Of a stretch of DNA of 64,000 nt, positions 17,811-27,548 are shown piece by piece. The stretch is from assembly GCA_964514105.1 (NCBI GenBank), contig CAZEPJ010000015.1, positions 1 to 64,000 of the forward strand, in the 5' to 3' direction. Origin of the DNA: CAZEPJ01 sp964514105 (GTDB lineage Bacteria; Desulfobacterota; Desulfocorpusculales; Desulfocorpusculum). A program made the position numbers and the translations under genes. The notes beneath the pieces were generated by a model. The model did no database searches and was not told where the DNA came from. It was given only the letters and a program-made list of their open reading frames with translations. How positions within the stretch are numbered: the stretch's first letter is position 1; every line of letters begins with the position of its first letter.

Positions 17811-18527
17811 CTACCCCCGTATGAGCGTTCCGACCTTCTCCCCCATGACCACACGCCGTATGTTCCCCTTGACCCGGACGCTGAAGATCACGATGGGGAT
17901 CTGCGTGTCCTTCATGAGGGAGACGGCCGTGGCATCCAGGACCCGCAGGTCCCGCTCCAGGATCTCCATGTACCGCACCTCGTCCAGCTTGCGGGCCCCC
18001 GGGTGAACCATGGGATCCTTCTCGTAGACCCCCTCCACCTTGGTCGCCTTGAGGATGGCCTCCGCCCCCATCTCCCTGGCCCGCAACGAGGCGGCCGTGT
18101 CCGTGGTGAAAAAGGGGTTGCCCGTTCCCCCGGCGAAGATGACAACCCGCCCCTTCTCCAAATGCCGCGTGGCGCGCCTGCGGATGTACAGCTCCGCGAT
18201 CTGCCGCATCTCAATGGCCGAAAGGACCCGGGTGGCGACCCCGGCCTTCTCCAGGGCCTCCTGCAGGGCCAGGGCGTTGATCACGGTGGCCATCATCCCC
18301 ATGTAGTCCGCCGTGGCCCGATCCATGCCCTGCGCGGCCCCCGTGAGCCCCCGGAAGATGTTCCCGCCGCCGATGACCACCCCCATCTGCACGCCCAGGG
18401 AGGTCACCTCCCGGATCTCCTCGGCGATCTCTCCCATGACCCTGGGCTGGATCCCGTAGGCCTGATCGCCCATGAGCGCCTCGCCGCTCAGCTTGAGCAG
18501 AACCCTCCGGTAGCGAGGCTCCGCCAT
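17811..18527 (-). CDS. pyrH: UMP kinase
   Basis: A 238-residue hexameric bacterial UMP kinase. RVLLKLSGEALMG, VVIGGGNIFRG, DYMGMMATVINALALQ and FAGGTGNPFFTTDTAA are the diagnostic segments. ATG 18527 is used; a GTG directly before it is possible. Lies between tsf and frr as usual. Confidence 0.97.
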   Translation of the reverse strand: MAEPRYRRVLLKLSGEALMGDQAYGIQPRVMGEIAEEIREVTSLGVQMGVVIGGGNIFRGLTGAAQGMDRATADYMGMMATVINALALQEALEKAGVATRVLSAIEMRQIAELYIRRRATRHLEKGRVVIFAGGTGNPFFTTDTAASLRAREMGAEAILKATKVEGVYEKDPMVHPGARKLDEVRYMEILERDLRVLDATAVSLMKDTQIPIVIFSVRVKGNIRRVVMGEKVGTLIRG

Positions 18528-18536
18528 CACCCTCCC

Positions 18537-19142
18537 TCACTTCTCAACGGCCTCACCGACCTGGAAACGAACGAATCGGCGCACGACGATGTTCTCCCCG
18601 AGCTTGGCCACGGTCCTCTGGATGCGATCCCGCACCGTGATGGCGTCGTCCTTCACGAAGGGCTGATCCAGCAGGCAGAACTGGGAATAGTACTTCTTGA
18701 GCTTTCCCTCCAGGATCCGCTCCAGGATCTTCTCCGGCTTGCCCTCTGCCCGGGCCTGGTCACGGTAGATCTCCTTCTCCCTGGCCAGGACCGCCTCCGG
18801 GACGTCCTGTGCCGCCACGTACAGCGGTTGGGCCGAGGCCACCTGCATGGCCAGGTCCTTGGCCAGTTCCTGAAAGTCCGCGGTGTTGGCCACGAAGTCG
18901 GTCTCGCAACCCACGTCCACCAGGACACCGATCTTGCCGCCGAAATGGATGTACCAACCGATGCTGCCCTCTCTGGCGGCCCGCCCCGTCTTCTTGGCTG
19001 CGGTGGCAGCGCCCTTCTTCCTCAGGATGTCCGTCGCCTTCTCGAAATCCCCATGGGCGTCGGCCAGGGCCTTCTTGCAGTCCATGATGCCCGCCCCGGT
19101 CTTGTCCCGCAATTCCATTACGCTCTTGGCATCGATGCTCAC
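18537..19142 (-). CDS. tsf: Translation elongation factor Ts
   Basis: A 201-residue EF-Ts, the nucleotide exchange factor of EF-Tu. The N-terminal domain has VMELRDKTGAGIMDCKKAL, and the core has VGCETDFVANT. The GTG at 19142 has a strong GGGGGGGGA site; no ATG is available at the conserved N-terminus. It is a short EF-Ts with a reduced C-terminal part, as in Thermus-like or many deltaproteobacterial forms. Confidence 0.96.
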   Translation of the reverse strand: MSIDAKSVMELRDKTGAGIMDCKKALADAHGDFEKATDILRKKGAATAAKKTGRAAREGSIGWYIHFGGKIGVLVDVGCETDFVANTADFQELAKDLAMQVASAQPLYVAAQDVPEAVLAREKEIYRDQARAEGKPEKILERILEGKLKKYYSQFCLLDQPFVKDDAITVRDRIQRTVAKLGENIVVRRFVRFQVGEAVEK

Positions 19143-19188
19143 GTCCGATCCCCCCCAATCCCCGCATCCCCGCCGGGTGCCCCCGGCC

Positions 19189-20055
19189 TCACTCGTCCTC
19201 GAATCGGGCCATGGCGTCGTCCTCTCGGTTCGCCGCCCCCGCATCCCGGCTCGGTCCTCCCGCCGCCTCTTCCTCCGCCCCGGGCTCCTCGCCGGAGGCG
19301 GCCTGGGACGGCGCTTCTCCCTCGGGAGTTGCAACGGCATCCCGGCCGCCCATGGTCCGGGCCCGCTCCTCCCGCACGGCCATCCCCTCCAGGCATGCGT
19401 CCGCCATGAGCGAGGAGAACAGGCGGATGGCCCGGATGGCATCGTCGTTGCCGGGGATCACGTAGTCGATCTCATCGGGGTCACAGTTGGTGTCCACGAT
19501 GGCCACAACCGGCACCCCCAGCTTCCGGGCCTCCCTGACGGCGATGTATTCCCTCCGGGAGTCCACCACGAAGATCGCACCCGGCAGATCCCGCATCTCC
19601 TTGATCCCGCCGAGGTTCTTCTTCAGTTTGCCCTTCTCTTTTTCCAGCTTGAGGATCTCCTTCTTGGGATATCCCTGGAGCCGGCCATCCTCGGCCATGG
19701 CCTCCAGGTCCTTGAGGCGCTCGATCCCCTTGCGGATGGTCTGGAAGTTGGTAAGCATTCCGCCCAGCCAACGGTGGTTCACATAGGGCATCCCGCAACG
19801 GGCGGCCTCTTCCTGAATGGATTCCTGGGCCTGGCGCTTGGTGCCGACAAAGAGCAGGTCCCGGCCGTCGCCCACGGTGTCCCGCACGAACTGGTAGCCC
19901 CGCTTGAACATCCGCACGGTCTTTTGAAGATCGATGATGTAGATCCCGTTCTTGTCCGCAAAGATGTACGGCTTCATCTTGGGGTTCCATCGCCGCGTCT
20001 GATGCCCGAAATGGACCCCCGCCTCCAACAACTGCTTCATGGTCACATTGGCCAC
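19189..20055 (-). CDS. rpsB: 30S ribosomal protein S2
   Basis: A 288-residue S2. MKQLLEAGVHFGHQTRRWNP, IYIIDLQKT, LFVGTKRQAQE, VNHRWLGGMLTN and VDTNCDPDEIDYVIPGNDD are canonical. Start GTG 20055 (VANVTMKQ) is chosen because AAGGAGG lies 7 bases upstream. The last 60 residues are a non-conserved acidic Ala/Glu/Gly-rich tail, longer than in most S2 proteins. Confidence 0.97.
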   Translation of the reverse strand: MANVTMKQLLEAGVHFGHQTRRWNPKMKPYIFADKNGIYIIDLQKTVRMFKRGYQFVRDTVGDGRDLLFVGTKRQAQESIQEEAARCGMPYVNHRWLGGMLTNFQTIRKGIERLKDLEAMAEDGRLQGYPKKEILKLEKEKGKLKKNLGGIKEMRDLPGAIFVVDSRREYIAVREARKLGVPVVAIVDTNCDPDEIDYVIPGNDDAIRAIRLFSSLMADACLEGMAVREERARTMGGRDAVATPEGEAPSQAASGEEPGAEEEAAGGPSRDAGAANREDDAMARFEDE

Positions 20056-20436
20056 CCTCACACCTCCTTGCTTTCCCATTGGCCCATGGGAATGGTAGCT
20101 CCCGGCACGCTGGGGAGCAAAATGTAATCTCTTATTATTACGTCACATATGGATTCATTGCAACAAAAAAAGCCCCGGAGCCGCCCCACGCGAGCCTTGG
20201 GTTGCGGGTGACAGCCCCTTGTCCCCCCGACCCGCCGCGGCGGGGAGCGATGGGGCCAGCGGGCAGCCGCGTGCACCCCCCTGGGTCCAAGGCGTTCGTT
20301 GGGCGGGGCAGATCCGCGTGCCGGCAACCGATTCCCGCGAGGGAGCTGTCAAGGGGGCGATTGCGCGGAGTCCGGGAACGTGGAACTCCCACGCTCAGCG
20401 GCCTTCCCGTACCGAACGGATGCGCGGCATCCGACC
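20056..20436 (-). promoter_or_regulatory. rpsB leader and promoter region (no gene)
   Basis: The 381 bases between argJ and rpsB hold no credible gene. On the minus strand TTGCAA (20163-20158), 18 bases and AATAAT (20139-20134, 5 of 6) form a probable rpsB promoter, preceded by a T7 run (20171-20165) that could act as an UP element. The leader would be about 70 bases. I see no clean hairpin before the T-run, so I do not call it a terminator of argJ. Confidence 0.5.
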
Positions 20437-21642
20437 TCAGGTCTTGTACGAGGCGTTGATGGTCACGTAGTCATGCGACAGATCGCAAGTGTGAAAGACG
20501 CACCGAGCCGATCCCAGGCCCAGGTGCACGCGCAGGGTGAACTCGGGCCTTCGGGCGATTTCCTGGGCCGCACGCTCCGCCTCGGCCCCCACGGGCCTTC
20601 CCCCGCGCACCAGTTCCACCCCCTCGTACCAGAGCGCGATCCGGTCGGGGTCCACGGGCACACCGCTGTACCCCGCGGCGCATACGATCCGCCCCCAGTT
20701 GACGTCGGCCCCGTACAGGGCCGTCTTGACCAGGGGGGAGTGGGCGATGGCCCGGGCCACGCGCAGGGCCCCGTCCGGATCCGGGGCCCCGTCCACCTGG
20801 ATGTGAACAAGCCGCGTCGCCCCCTCGGCATCCCTCACCAGGGCCAGGGCCAGCTCTTCCAGCAGATCGCCCAGGGCCTCCTCGAATGCGACGGCGGCAG
20901 GTGAACCGGGGGGCGAGGCGGGAGCCCCGCTCGCCCCATTGGCCAGCGCCAGGAGGGTGTCGTTGGTGCTTGTGTCGCCGTCCACCGTGATGGCGTGAAA
21001 GGATCTGGGCAGGGCCCCCACCAGGGCCTGGCGGAGGGCCTCGGCCCCCAGCGCAGCATCGGTCACCACGAAGCACAGCATGGTGGCCATGCAGGGATGG
21101 ATCATCCCCGCCCCTTTGACCACGCCGGCCAGCCGCACCTGCACCCCCTCCATGAGGCACGACCTCACGGCCCACTTGGGGCGGGTGTCCGTGGTCATCA
21201 TGGCCCGGGCCACCGAGGGAAGTCCGTCCGGCCGCAGTCCGGCCACCAGGGGGGCCAGCCCCGCCCTGATCCGCTCCATGGGAAGGGGCACCCCGATCAC
21301 CCCGGTGGAGGCCACAAGGACCTCCTGCTCCTCCAGCCCCAGGGACAGGGCCAGCCACCGGCTGCTGTTCACTGCGTCTCGGTAGCCCTCCGGCCCCGTG
21401 CAGGCGTTGGCGCATCCGGCGTTGACCAAGATGGCCCGGGCGCGGCCGGACTTCACCCTCTCTCGATCCAGGATCACCGGGGCGGCGGCCACCCGGTTGG
21501 TGGTGAACACACCCGCCGCAGCGGCCTCCTTCCGGGAAAAGATCAGCCCCAGATCCGGCGTTTCGGTCTTCTTGATGCCGCACGCCACGGCCGAGAACTC
21601 AAAACCGGACACCGCGGTCCGGCTCCCGTCATCCTGCGCCAT
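20437..21642 (-). CDS. argJ: Bifunctional ornithine acetyltransferase / N-acetylglutamate synthase
   Basis: A 401-residue ArgJ, recycling the acetyl group from N-acetylornithine to glutamate in arginine synthesis. It self-cleaves; the cleavage site is Ala186-Thr187 in MIHPCMATMLC, with Thr187 the nucleophile. TTNRVAAAPV, ILVNAGCANACTG, TVDGDTSTNDT and the end YVTINASYKT (usual YVxINADYRT) fit the family. ATG 21642 follows GGGGGG. Lies 99 bases downstream of secA. Confidence 0.96.
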   Translation of the reverse strand: MAQDDGSRTAVSGFEFSAVACGIKKTETPDLGLIFSRKEAAAAGVFTTNRVAAAPVILDRERVKSGRARAILVNAGCANACTGPEGYRDAVNSSRWLALSLGLEEQEVLVASTGVIGVPLPMERIRAGLAPLVAGLRPDGLPSVARAMMTTDTRPKWAVRSCLMEGVQVRLAGVVKGAGMIHPCMATMLCFVVTDAALGAEALRQALVGALPRSFHAITVDGDTSTNDTLLALANGASGAPASPPGSPAAVAFEEALGDLLEELALALVRDAEGATRLVHIQVDGAPDPDGALRVARAIAHSPLVKTALYGADVNWGRIVCAAGYSGVPVDPDRIALWYEGVELVRGGRPVGAEAERAAQEIARRPEFTLRVHLGLGSARCVFHTCDLSHDYVTINASYKT

Positions 21643-21741
21643 ATCGCCCCCCATGGCCTCGGTTGGGCCCCGCCTGCCTCGGCCCACCCCTGCCGGCCCC
21701 ACCCCAGGGCCCCTTTGAACAAAGTTGCCGGGTCGCCTCCC

Positions 21742-24700
21742 CTACCGTCCGCAGCACTTCTTGAACTTCTTGCCGCTCCCGCAGGGACACGGCTCGTTGC
21801 GCCCCACCTTCCCGCCCTCCCGCCGCACGGTCCGGGAACCCTTGTCGGGTTCCTCGCCGGGGAGGGTCCCCCGGCCCATGGTCAGGGGTCTGGCGGGCCT
21901 GCGGGCCGGCTCCCTGGGTTGCTCGGCGATCTGGACCCGGAACAGGTGCTCTACCGCCTCCGCCCGGAGGCGCTGGTTCATGGCGACGAACAGCTCGTAG
22001 CCCTCTTTCTGGTACTCCCGCAGCGGGTCCCGCTGGGCGTACCCCCGCAGGCCGATCCCCTCCTTGAGCTGGTCCATGGCCAGGAGGTGCTCCTTCCATG
22101 CCCCGTCCAGTCCCTGCAGGAGGATCATCTTCTCCAGGTACCGCATGACGTCGGAACCGTACGCCTCCTCCTTTCGCCGGTAGAACGCGGACAGGGCCGC
22201 GGCGCCCTCCTCGGCCAGGACCTCGGGTCCCGATCCTTCGGGCAGGGCCGGCCCCTCCCAGGGCACCCCCAGGCGCATGCGCACCTCCCGGGCCATCCCC
22301 TTGAGGTCCCAGTCGTCCGGATGGGACTTGGGCGGGGCGCACCGGGCGGCCAGATCCTCGATCCACTCCCGGATCATCTCCTGCACATCGTCCTGGAGGT
22401 GGTCTCCCATGAGGATCCGCTTGCGCTGGGAATAGATCACCTCCCGCTGCCGATTCATGACGTCGTCGTACTCGAGGAGGTGCTTGCGAATGTCGAAGTT
22501 GTGCTGCTCGACCTTGCGTTGTGCGTTCTCGATGGCCCGGGTCACCAGGCTGTGTTCAATGGGCTCGCCCTCCTCCATCCCGATGCGATCCATGATGGAG
22601 GCGATGCGCTCCGACCCGAAGATGCGCAGCAGGTCGTCCTCCAGGGAGAGGTAGAACCGCGACGAGCCCGGATCTCCCTGCCGCCCCGACCGCCCGCGCA
22701 GCTGCCGGTCGATGCGGCGGGCCTCGTGCCGCTCCGTGCCGATGATATGGAGCCCTCCCAGGGCCACCACCCCGGTCCCCAGCTTGATGTCGGTCCCGCG
22801 GCCCGCCATGTTGGTGGCGATGGTGACGGCCCCCTCCTGACCCGCCCTGGCCACGATCTCGGCCTCCTCCTTGTGTCGCTTGGCATTGAGGACCGCATGG
22901 GGGACCCCCCGGGGGAGCATGCGGCTCAGCAGCTCGGACACCTCCACGGACACGGTGCCCACGAGAACGGGCTGCCCCCGCTCGTGGCACTCCTGGATCT
23001 CCTGGATGATGGCCCGGTACTTCTCCCGCTTGGTGCGGTAGATGACGTCGGGGTGGTCCACCCGAATGCACGGCTTGTGGGTGGGGATCACCACCACGTC
23101 CAGCTTGTAGATCTTGTGGAACTCTGGTGCCTCGGTCTCCGCCGTGCCGGTCATCCCCGCCAGCTTCTCGTACATGCGAAAGTAGTTCTGGATGGTGATG
23201 GTGGCCAGGGTCTGGGTCTCCCCCTCGATCTTGACCCCCTCCTTGGCCTCCAGGGCCTGATGGAGGCCGTCGCTGTACCGGCGCCCCGGCATGAGGCGCC
23301 CCGTGAACTCGTCCACGATGAGCACCTGGCCGTCGGAGACCACGTAGTTGACGTCCTTCTCGAACAGGGAGTACGCCCGGAGCAGCTGGGAGATGTTCTG
23401 GAGGATCTCGCCCTTCTCCTGGAACTCCTGCTCCGCGCGCTGTCGGTCCTCGGCGGTGGCCTCGGGACTGCTGTCCAGCTCGGCCAGATCCGGGAGCACG
23501 AAGAAGTTGGGGTCCTTGGGGGAGAGGGACGCCCTGCCCTTCTCGGTCAGGTCCACCACGTTGGACTTCTCATCCAGGCTGAAGAAGAGCTCCTCGTCCA
23601 CCTTCCACATCATCTTGTCCCGTATGTGGTCCAGCTCCACGCGCTCCACCAGCTTCTTCATGCCGGTCTCCTGGAGCAGCTTGAGGAGTCGCTTGTTCTT
23701 GGGCGCCCCGCGCTTGGCCTGGAGCATCCGGAAGCCGGCTTCGTACTCCTTGCCCTCCTCCAAAAACTTCTCGGCCTCGGCCAGCAGCCGGTTCACCAGA
23801 AACGTCTGGCTCTGCACCAGCCGCGAGACCATGGGCTTGAGCTCGTCGAACCGCTGGGTCGAGCGCTCCGTTGGCCCCGAGATGATCAACGGCGTTCGGG
23901 CCTCGTCGATGAGGATGCTGTCCACCTCGTCCACGATGGCATAATGGAACCCGCGCTGGACCTGGTCCTCCCGCCGCAGGGTCATGTTGTCTCGAAGGTA
24001 GTCGAAGCCGAACTCGCTGTTGGTCCCGTACGTGATGTCGGCGCGGTACGCCGCCTTTCGCTCCTCCGGAGGCATGTCGTGGTAGATGACCCCCACGGTC
24101 AGGCCCAGAAACTCGTAGATCTGCCCCATCCAGTCCCGGTCCCGGCGGGCGAGGTAGTCGTTCACGGTGATCACGTGGACGCCGCGACCCGTGAGGGCGT
24201 TGAGGTAAACGGGTAGGGTGGCCACCAGGGTCTTCCCTTCCCCCGTGGCCATCTCGGCGATCTTCCCCTGATGCAGCACCATGCCGCCCGCCACCTGCAC
24301 GTCGTAGGGACGCTCGCCCAGCGTGCGGCGGGCGGCCTCCCGCACCACGGCGAAGGCCTCCGGGAGGATCTCGTCCAGCACCTCCCGCAAGGCCTCCTTC
24401 ACCGTGTCCCCGAGGGCGGCCACGGCCTCTTCCCGCTCCTCGCGCTCCAGGTCCGAGGCCGCCTCGCCCGTCAGTGCCGCTTCCCCCACAATCCGCTCCA
24501 GGGACAGGTCCCGGATGACCCATCCCCGCTCCTGCACCCCCAGGGTCTGTTCAGCGGCGAGCAGCCGCAGGACCCGCTGTCGGATCTTGTCCCGGAACGC
24601 GGCGGTCTTCTCCCTCAGCTGGGCGTCCGAGAGCTCCGCCATGGCGGGCTCCAGCTCGCAGACCGCCTCCACGGACGGGGCCAGTCGATTCAACTGCCTC

Positions 24701-24744
24701 TCGTTGGCACTGCCGAACACCTTCTGAAGGGCCTCCATGAGCAT
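21742..24744 (-). CDS. secA: Preprotein translocase ATPase SecA
   Basis: A 1000-residue SecA motor of protein export. Walker A is MATGEGKTLVA, Walker B VDEVDSILIDEARTPLI, followed by the cross-linking domain and the IVDEFTGRLMPGRRYSDGLH segment. The C-terminus ends in a zinc-binding SEC-C motif CPCGSGKKFKKCCGR that contacts SecB or ribosomes. About 100 residues longer than E. coli SecA; the extra is spread in the first nucleotide-binding and scaffold parts. ATG 24744 has GAGGA 7 bases upstream. Confidence 0.97.
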   Translation of the reverse strand: MLMEALQKVFGSANERQLNRLAPSVEAVCELEPAMAELSDAQLREKTAAFRDKIRQRVLRLLAAEQTLGVQERGWVIRDLSLERIVGEAALTGEAASDLEREEREEAVAALGDTVKEALREVLDEILPEAFAVVREAARRTLGERPYDVQVAGGMVLHQGKIAEMATGEGKTLVATLPVYLNALTGRGVHVITVNDYLARRDRDWMGQIYEFLGLTVGVIYHDMPPEERKAAYRADITYGTNSEFGFDYLRDNMTLRREDQVQRGFHYAIVDEVDSILIDEARTPLIISGPTERSTQRFDELKPMVSRLVQSQTFLVNRLLAEAEKFLEEGKEYEAGFRMLQAKRGAPKNKRLLKLLQETGMKKLVERVELDHIRDKMMWKVDEELFFSLDEKSNVVDLTEKGRASLSPKDPNFFVLPDLAELDSSPEATAEDRQRAEQEFQEKGEILQNISQLLRAYSLFEKDVNYVVSDGQVLIVDEFTGRLMPGRRYSDGLHQALEAKEGVKIEGETQTLATITIQNYFRMYEKLAGMTGTAETEAPEFHKIYKLDVVVIPTHKPCIRVDHPDVIYRTKREKYRAIIQEIQECHERGQPVLVGTVSVEVSELLSRMLPRGVPHAVLNAKRHKEEAEIVARAGQEGAVTIATNMAGRGTDIKLGTGVVALGGLHIIGTERHEARRIDRQLRGRSGRQGDPGSSRFYLSLEDDLLRIFGSERIASIMDRIGMEEGEPIEHSLVTRAIENAQRKVEQHNFDIRKHLLEYDDVMNRQREVIYSQRKRILMGDHLQDDVQEMIREWIEDLAARCAPPKSHPDDWDLKGMAREVRMRLGVPWEGPALPEGSGPEVLAEEGAAALSAFYRRKEEAYGSDVMRYLEKMILLQGLDGAWKEHLLAMDQLKEGIGLRGYAQRDPLREYQKEGYELFVAMNQRLRAEAVEHLFRVQIAEQPREPARRPARPLTMGRGTLPGEEPDKGSRTVRREGGKVGRNEPCPCGSGKKFKKCCGR

Positions 24745-24813
24745 GAGCCGGTCCTCTCGTCCTCACCCGACGGTGCTGCACGGTTCACCGTGGGTCCTCA
24801 CGCAAATGAAGGT

Positions 24814-24843
24814 ATTGTACAGCGGAACGCTGGTCAGGTCCAA
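24814..24843 (-). promoter_or_regulatory. Probable secA promoter
   Basis: Minus strand TTGGAC (24843-24838), 18-base spacer, TACAAT (24819-24814, 5 of 6). The leader to ATG 24744 is about 63 bases. The -35 is weak; the -10 is good. Confidence 0.4.
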
Positions 24844-25319
24844 TGCGCCCCTCGGGCCAATTGCTTGTTCGAAGATGTGCCGGAGGGGGGTTGCGGGAAG
24901 GCCGTGCACGCGGATCTCCAAGGGAAATGGGGGCCCGTGCCCCGGCCCGTGTTTCCCGCCTTGGCGTCATCCGGCCCCGGCTCACGCGTTGTCCCTTCTT
25001 CACCACGGCGTCCGATTCCGGAAACGCTGCCTCGCCCGGGGCGATGGCGGAGATCCCCGCTTCGACGGCCGTGGCCGTGACCCATCGGAGGTTCATCCAG
25101 ACCTGCGTGGTATTTCCTTTTCGAGGCGAAAGAACGACGAACGTGAGGCGCTCGCGGTCCGTCCATTGTCTCCTGTATCACTGGGACGTTGATCCGTCGA
25201 CTCAACCTCGGTTCTTCGACCGCAGAGGCGATTCCACGTCGGCCGACTGAGCGCGACAGTTGTACCGCAAGCCGGAAATGGGTGTCGATTCTCCAATCAT
25301 GCCGCCATTCTCTTGGACG
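24844..25319. other. Gene-free stretch between secA and the GNAT gene
   Basis: About 475 bases without a supported gene. Frames here lack family resemblance and codon bias. The part from about 25090 to 25319 is visibly less GC-rich than the rest of the window. I find no tRNA, clear terminator or repeat in it. It may hold the remnants of a lost gene, or untranslated downstream sequence of the recN transcript. Confidence 0.4.
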
Positions 25320-25793
25320 TTATCTCTCTGTTTCCAGATCGAGGATCAAAGATATCTCGTCACACTCCGGGAATTTCACGCAATGAATGCAGTCCACCCA
25401 CACCTTCTGCGGGAGTTCCGACTTGTCCACTCTTCGGAATCCCATGCGCTCGAAGTACGTGGGAAGATAGGTGAGGAGGAAGATCCGCTGGATCCCCAGG
25501 CCCCGTCCCTCCTCCATGGACGCCTCAGCCAACCGGCTTCCGATCCCCCGCCCCCGGTGGGATTCCAGCACGCAGACCGAGCGAAGCTCGGCCAGATCCT
25601 CCCAGATGACGTGGAGAGCGCACACCCCCACCACCCCGAAGCCTTCTTCCTCCCACACATGGAATTCCCGGATGTGGGAATAGATGTCCCAGAGGGGCCG
25701 GGGGAGCAAGAGCCCCTTGGCCGCGAATCCCTCCAGAAGCCGGTGAATGGCCTTGGCATCCTTGACCAGGGCCTTTCTCAGTCCTCCGTTCAT
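25320..25793 (-). CDS. Single-domain N-acetylglutamate synthase (GNAT family)
   Basis: A 157-residue GNAT acetyltransferase closely resembling the short ArgA-type N-acetyltransferases of Geobacter and relatives: LLLPRPLWDIYSHIREF, IWEDLAELRSVCV, the acetyl-CoA loop HRGRGIGSRL, then LTYLPTYFERMGF, and the late VWVDCIHCVKFPECDE with four Cys in a CxxC-x5-C type arrangement. It would make N-acetylglutamate to prime arginine synthesis. ATG 25793 overlaps the recN stop, an odd partner. Confidence 0.8.
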   Translation of the reverse strand: MNGGLRKALVKDAKAIHRLLEGFAAKGLLLPRPLWDIYSHIREFHVWEEEGFGVVGVCALHVIWEDLAELRSVCVLESHRGRGIGSRLAEASMEEGRGLGIQRIFLLTYLPTYFERMGFRRVDKSELPQKVWVDCIHCVKFPECDEISLILDLETER

Positions 25794-27487
25794 CTCCCCT
25801 GTGTCCCCCTGAGCAGATCCCGGGCGTGGGCCCTCGCCCGGTCCGTGACCACCTTGCCGCCCAGCATTCGGGCGATCTCCTCCACGCGATCCCCCTGCCC
25901 CAGCACCGCCACATCCGTCACGGTCCTCCCCCGGTGCACCCCCTTGAAGACGCGCAGATGATGGGCGGCATGGCAGGCCACCTGGGGCAGGTGCGTCACG
26001 CACAGCACCTGGTGGCGCGTGGCGATCAGCGCCAGCTTCCCCCCCAGGGCGTGCGCCACGGCCCCTCCGATCCCCGAATCGATCTCGTCGAAGATCAGGG
26101 TAGGGACGCGCCCGGCCTCCGCCAGCACCTTCTTGAGCGCCAGCATGATGCGCGACAGCTCCCCACCCGAGGCGATGCGGGACAGGGGTTTGAGGGCCTC
26201 TCCCACGTTGGTGGACAGGAGGAATTCGGCCCGATCCAGACCCCGTGGGCCGGCCTTGACCCCCTCGTCCCCCACCGACATCCCGTCTCGCAGGGGCGTC
26301 AGGGCCACCTGGAAGCGCGGATGCCCGATGCCCAGGTCCCGCAGCTCGGCCACCACCCCCCGGCCGAGGGCCTCGCCGATCCTCCCTCTCGCCTCCCGCA
26401 ACTCCCGGCCCAAGGCCACCAGCTCGCCCCGCAAAGTCTCCCGGCGCCCCAGCAGCCCTTCCATGCGCGCCTTGCCCTGATCCAACTCCCGGAGCCGACC
26501 TCGCAGCTCTCCCGCCAGGGCCAGAATCTGACCCACCTCGCCCCGGTATTTCCGCTTGAGGCGCTGGATCTCGTCCAGCCGCTCCCCCACGCGCTCCAGC
26601 CGTTGGGGGTCCGATGCCGCATGGCGGGCCCGCTCCCGCACCTGCTGGACGGCATCCTCGATCTGCAGCGCCGCATCCGAGAGGCCCTCGGCGACGCTGC
26701 CCAGCCGGGGGTCGAGCCGCGCCACCTCCTGCAAAGCTCGAACCACGCCCTGCAACCGCTCCAGGGCCGAGCCCTCGGCCCCGTACAGATCCTCCTCGGC
26801 CCGATGGAGGCACTCCCGGATGCGCTGGGCGTGGATCAGGCGTTGCCGTTCCTCGTCCAGGCCCTCCTCCTCGCCGGTCTGGAGGCCCGCCGCCTCGATC
26901 TCCTGGACCTGGAACTCCCACAGATCCCTTCGCGCCTCGGCCTCCTGGCGCTGCCTCTCCCCGGCCTGTATCTCCGCCTCCACGCCGCCCAGGGTCTGCC
27001 ATAGGGCCTCCCACCGGCTTCGCAGACCCCCCAGCTCTCCGTACTCGTCCAGGAGGTCCAGGTGGCGCTCGGGTTCCAGGAGGAGCTGATGCTCGTGCTG
27101 GCCGTAGATATTCACCCACTGGCGTCCCAGGTCGGCGAGCATGGGAAGTGTGCAGAGCTGGCCGTTGACGTACGCCCGGCTTCGGCCGCTCCGGGAGAGG
27201 ACCCGGCGCAGGAGCAGTTGCCCCGAGTCCGCCATCCCTCTGGCGGTCAGGGCGGCCCGGGCGGCCTCCTCCCCCGAAAGGTCGAACAGCCCCTCCACCA
27301 CGGCCTCCTCGCTCCCCTGGCGCACCAGCTCGGCGCCTCCCTTGGCTCCCAGCAGGAGCTGAATGGCGCCGATGAGGATGGACTTGCCGGCTCCTGTCTC
27401 CCCCGTCAGGATGTTGAGCCCGGGACCGAAACGGACCGTCAGCTCCTCGATGATGGCGAAGCCTTGGATGTGCAGGGATTCGAGCAT
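25790..27487 (-). CDS. recN: DNA repair protein RecN
   Basis: A 565-residue SMC-like ATPase of double-strand break repair. Head halves are split: Walker A GETGAGKSILIGAI near residue 35 and the C-terminal signature LSRIMLALKKVL with Walker B PTLIFDEIDSGIGG; the middle is a long charged coiled coil. The N-terminus MLESLHIQGFAIIEELTV is canonical. Follows nadK by 61 bases and overlaps the GNAT gene. Confidence 0.96.
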   Translation of the reverse strand: MLESLHIQGFAIIEELTVRFGPGLNILTGETGAGKSILIGAIQLLLGAKGGAELVRQGSEEAVVEGLFDLSGEEAARAALTARGMADSGQLLLRRVLSRSGRSRAYVNGQLCTLPMLADLGRQWVNIYGQHEHQLLLEPERHLDLLDEYGELGGLRSRWEALWQTLGGVEAEIQAGERQRQEAEARRDLWEFQVQEIEAAGLQTGEEEGLDEERQRLIHAQRIRECLHRAEEDLYGAEGSALERLQGVVRALQEVARLDPRLGSVAEGLSDAALQIEDAVQQVRERARHAASDPQRLERVGERLDEIQRLKRKYRGEVGQILALAGELRGRLRELDQGKARMEGLLGRRETLRGELVALGRELREARGRIGEALGRGVVAELRDLGIGHPRFQVALTPLRDGMSVGDEGVKAGPRGLDRAEFLLSTNVGEALKPLSRIASGGELSRIMLALKKVLAEAGRVPTLIFDEIDSGIGGAVAHALGGKLALIATRHQVLCVTHLPQVACHAAHHLRVFKGVHRGRTVTDVAVLGQGDRVEEIARMLGGKVVTDRARAHARDLLRGTQGR

Positions 27488-27548
27488 GGCCCTCCCCTCA
27501 AGTCCCGGCCCGGTCCCGAGAAAACTCCGCTGCGGATCGAACCCCGCG

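Noticed and set aside
20164..20180. T7 run on the minus strand as a terminator of argJ
   Set aside because: No stable stem directly before it; more likely an AT-rich element upstream of the rpsB promoter.
20995..24216. Thousand-codon open frame opposite argJ and secA
   Set aside because: Shadow of secA; the composition (His, Gly, Leu, Val repeats) is a by-product of secA codon use.
24834..25205. Open frames in the secA upstream gap
   Set aside because: No homology, no ribosome sites, low-complexity Gly/Arg/Pro composition.
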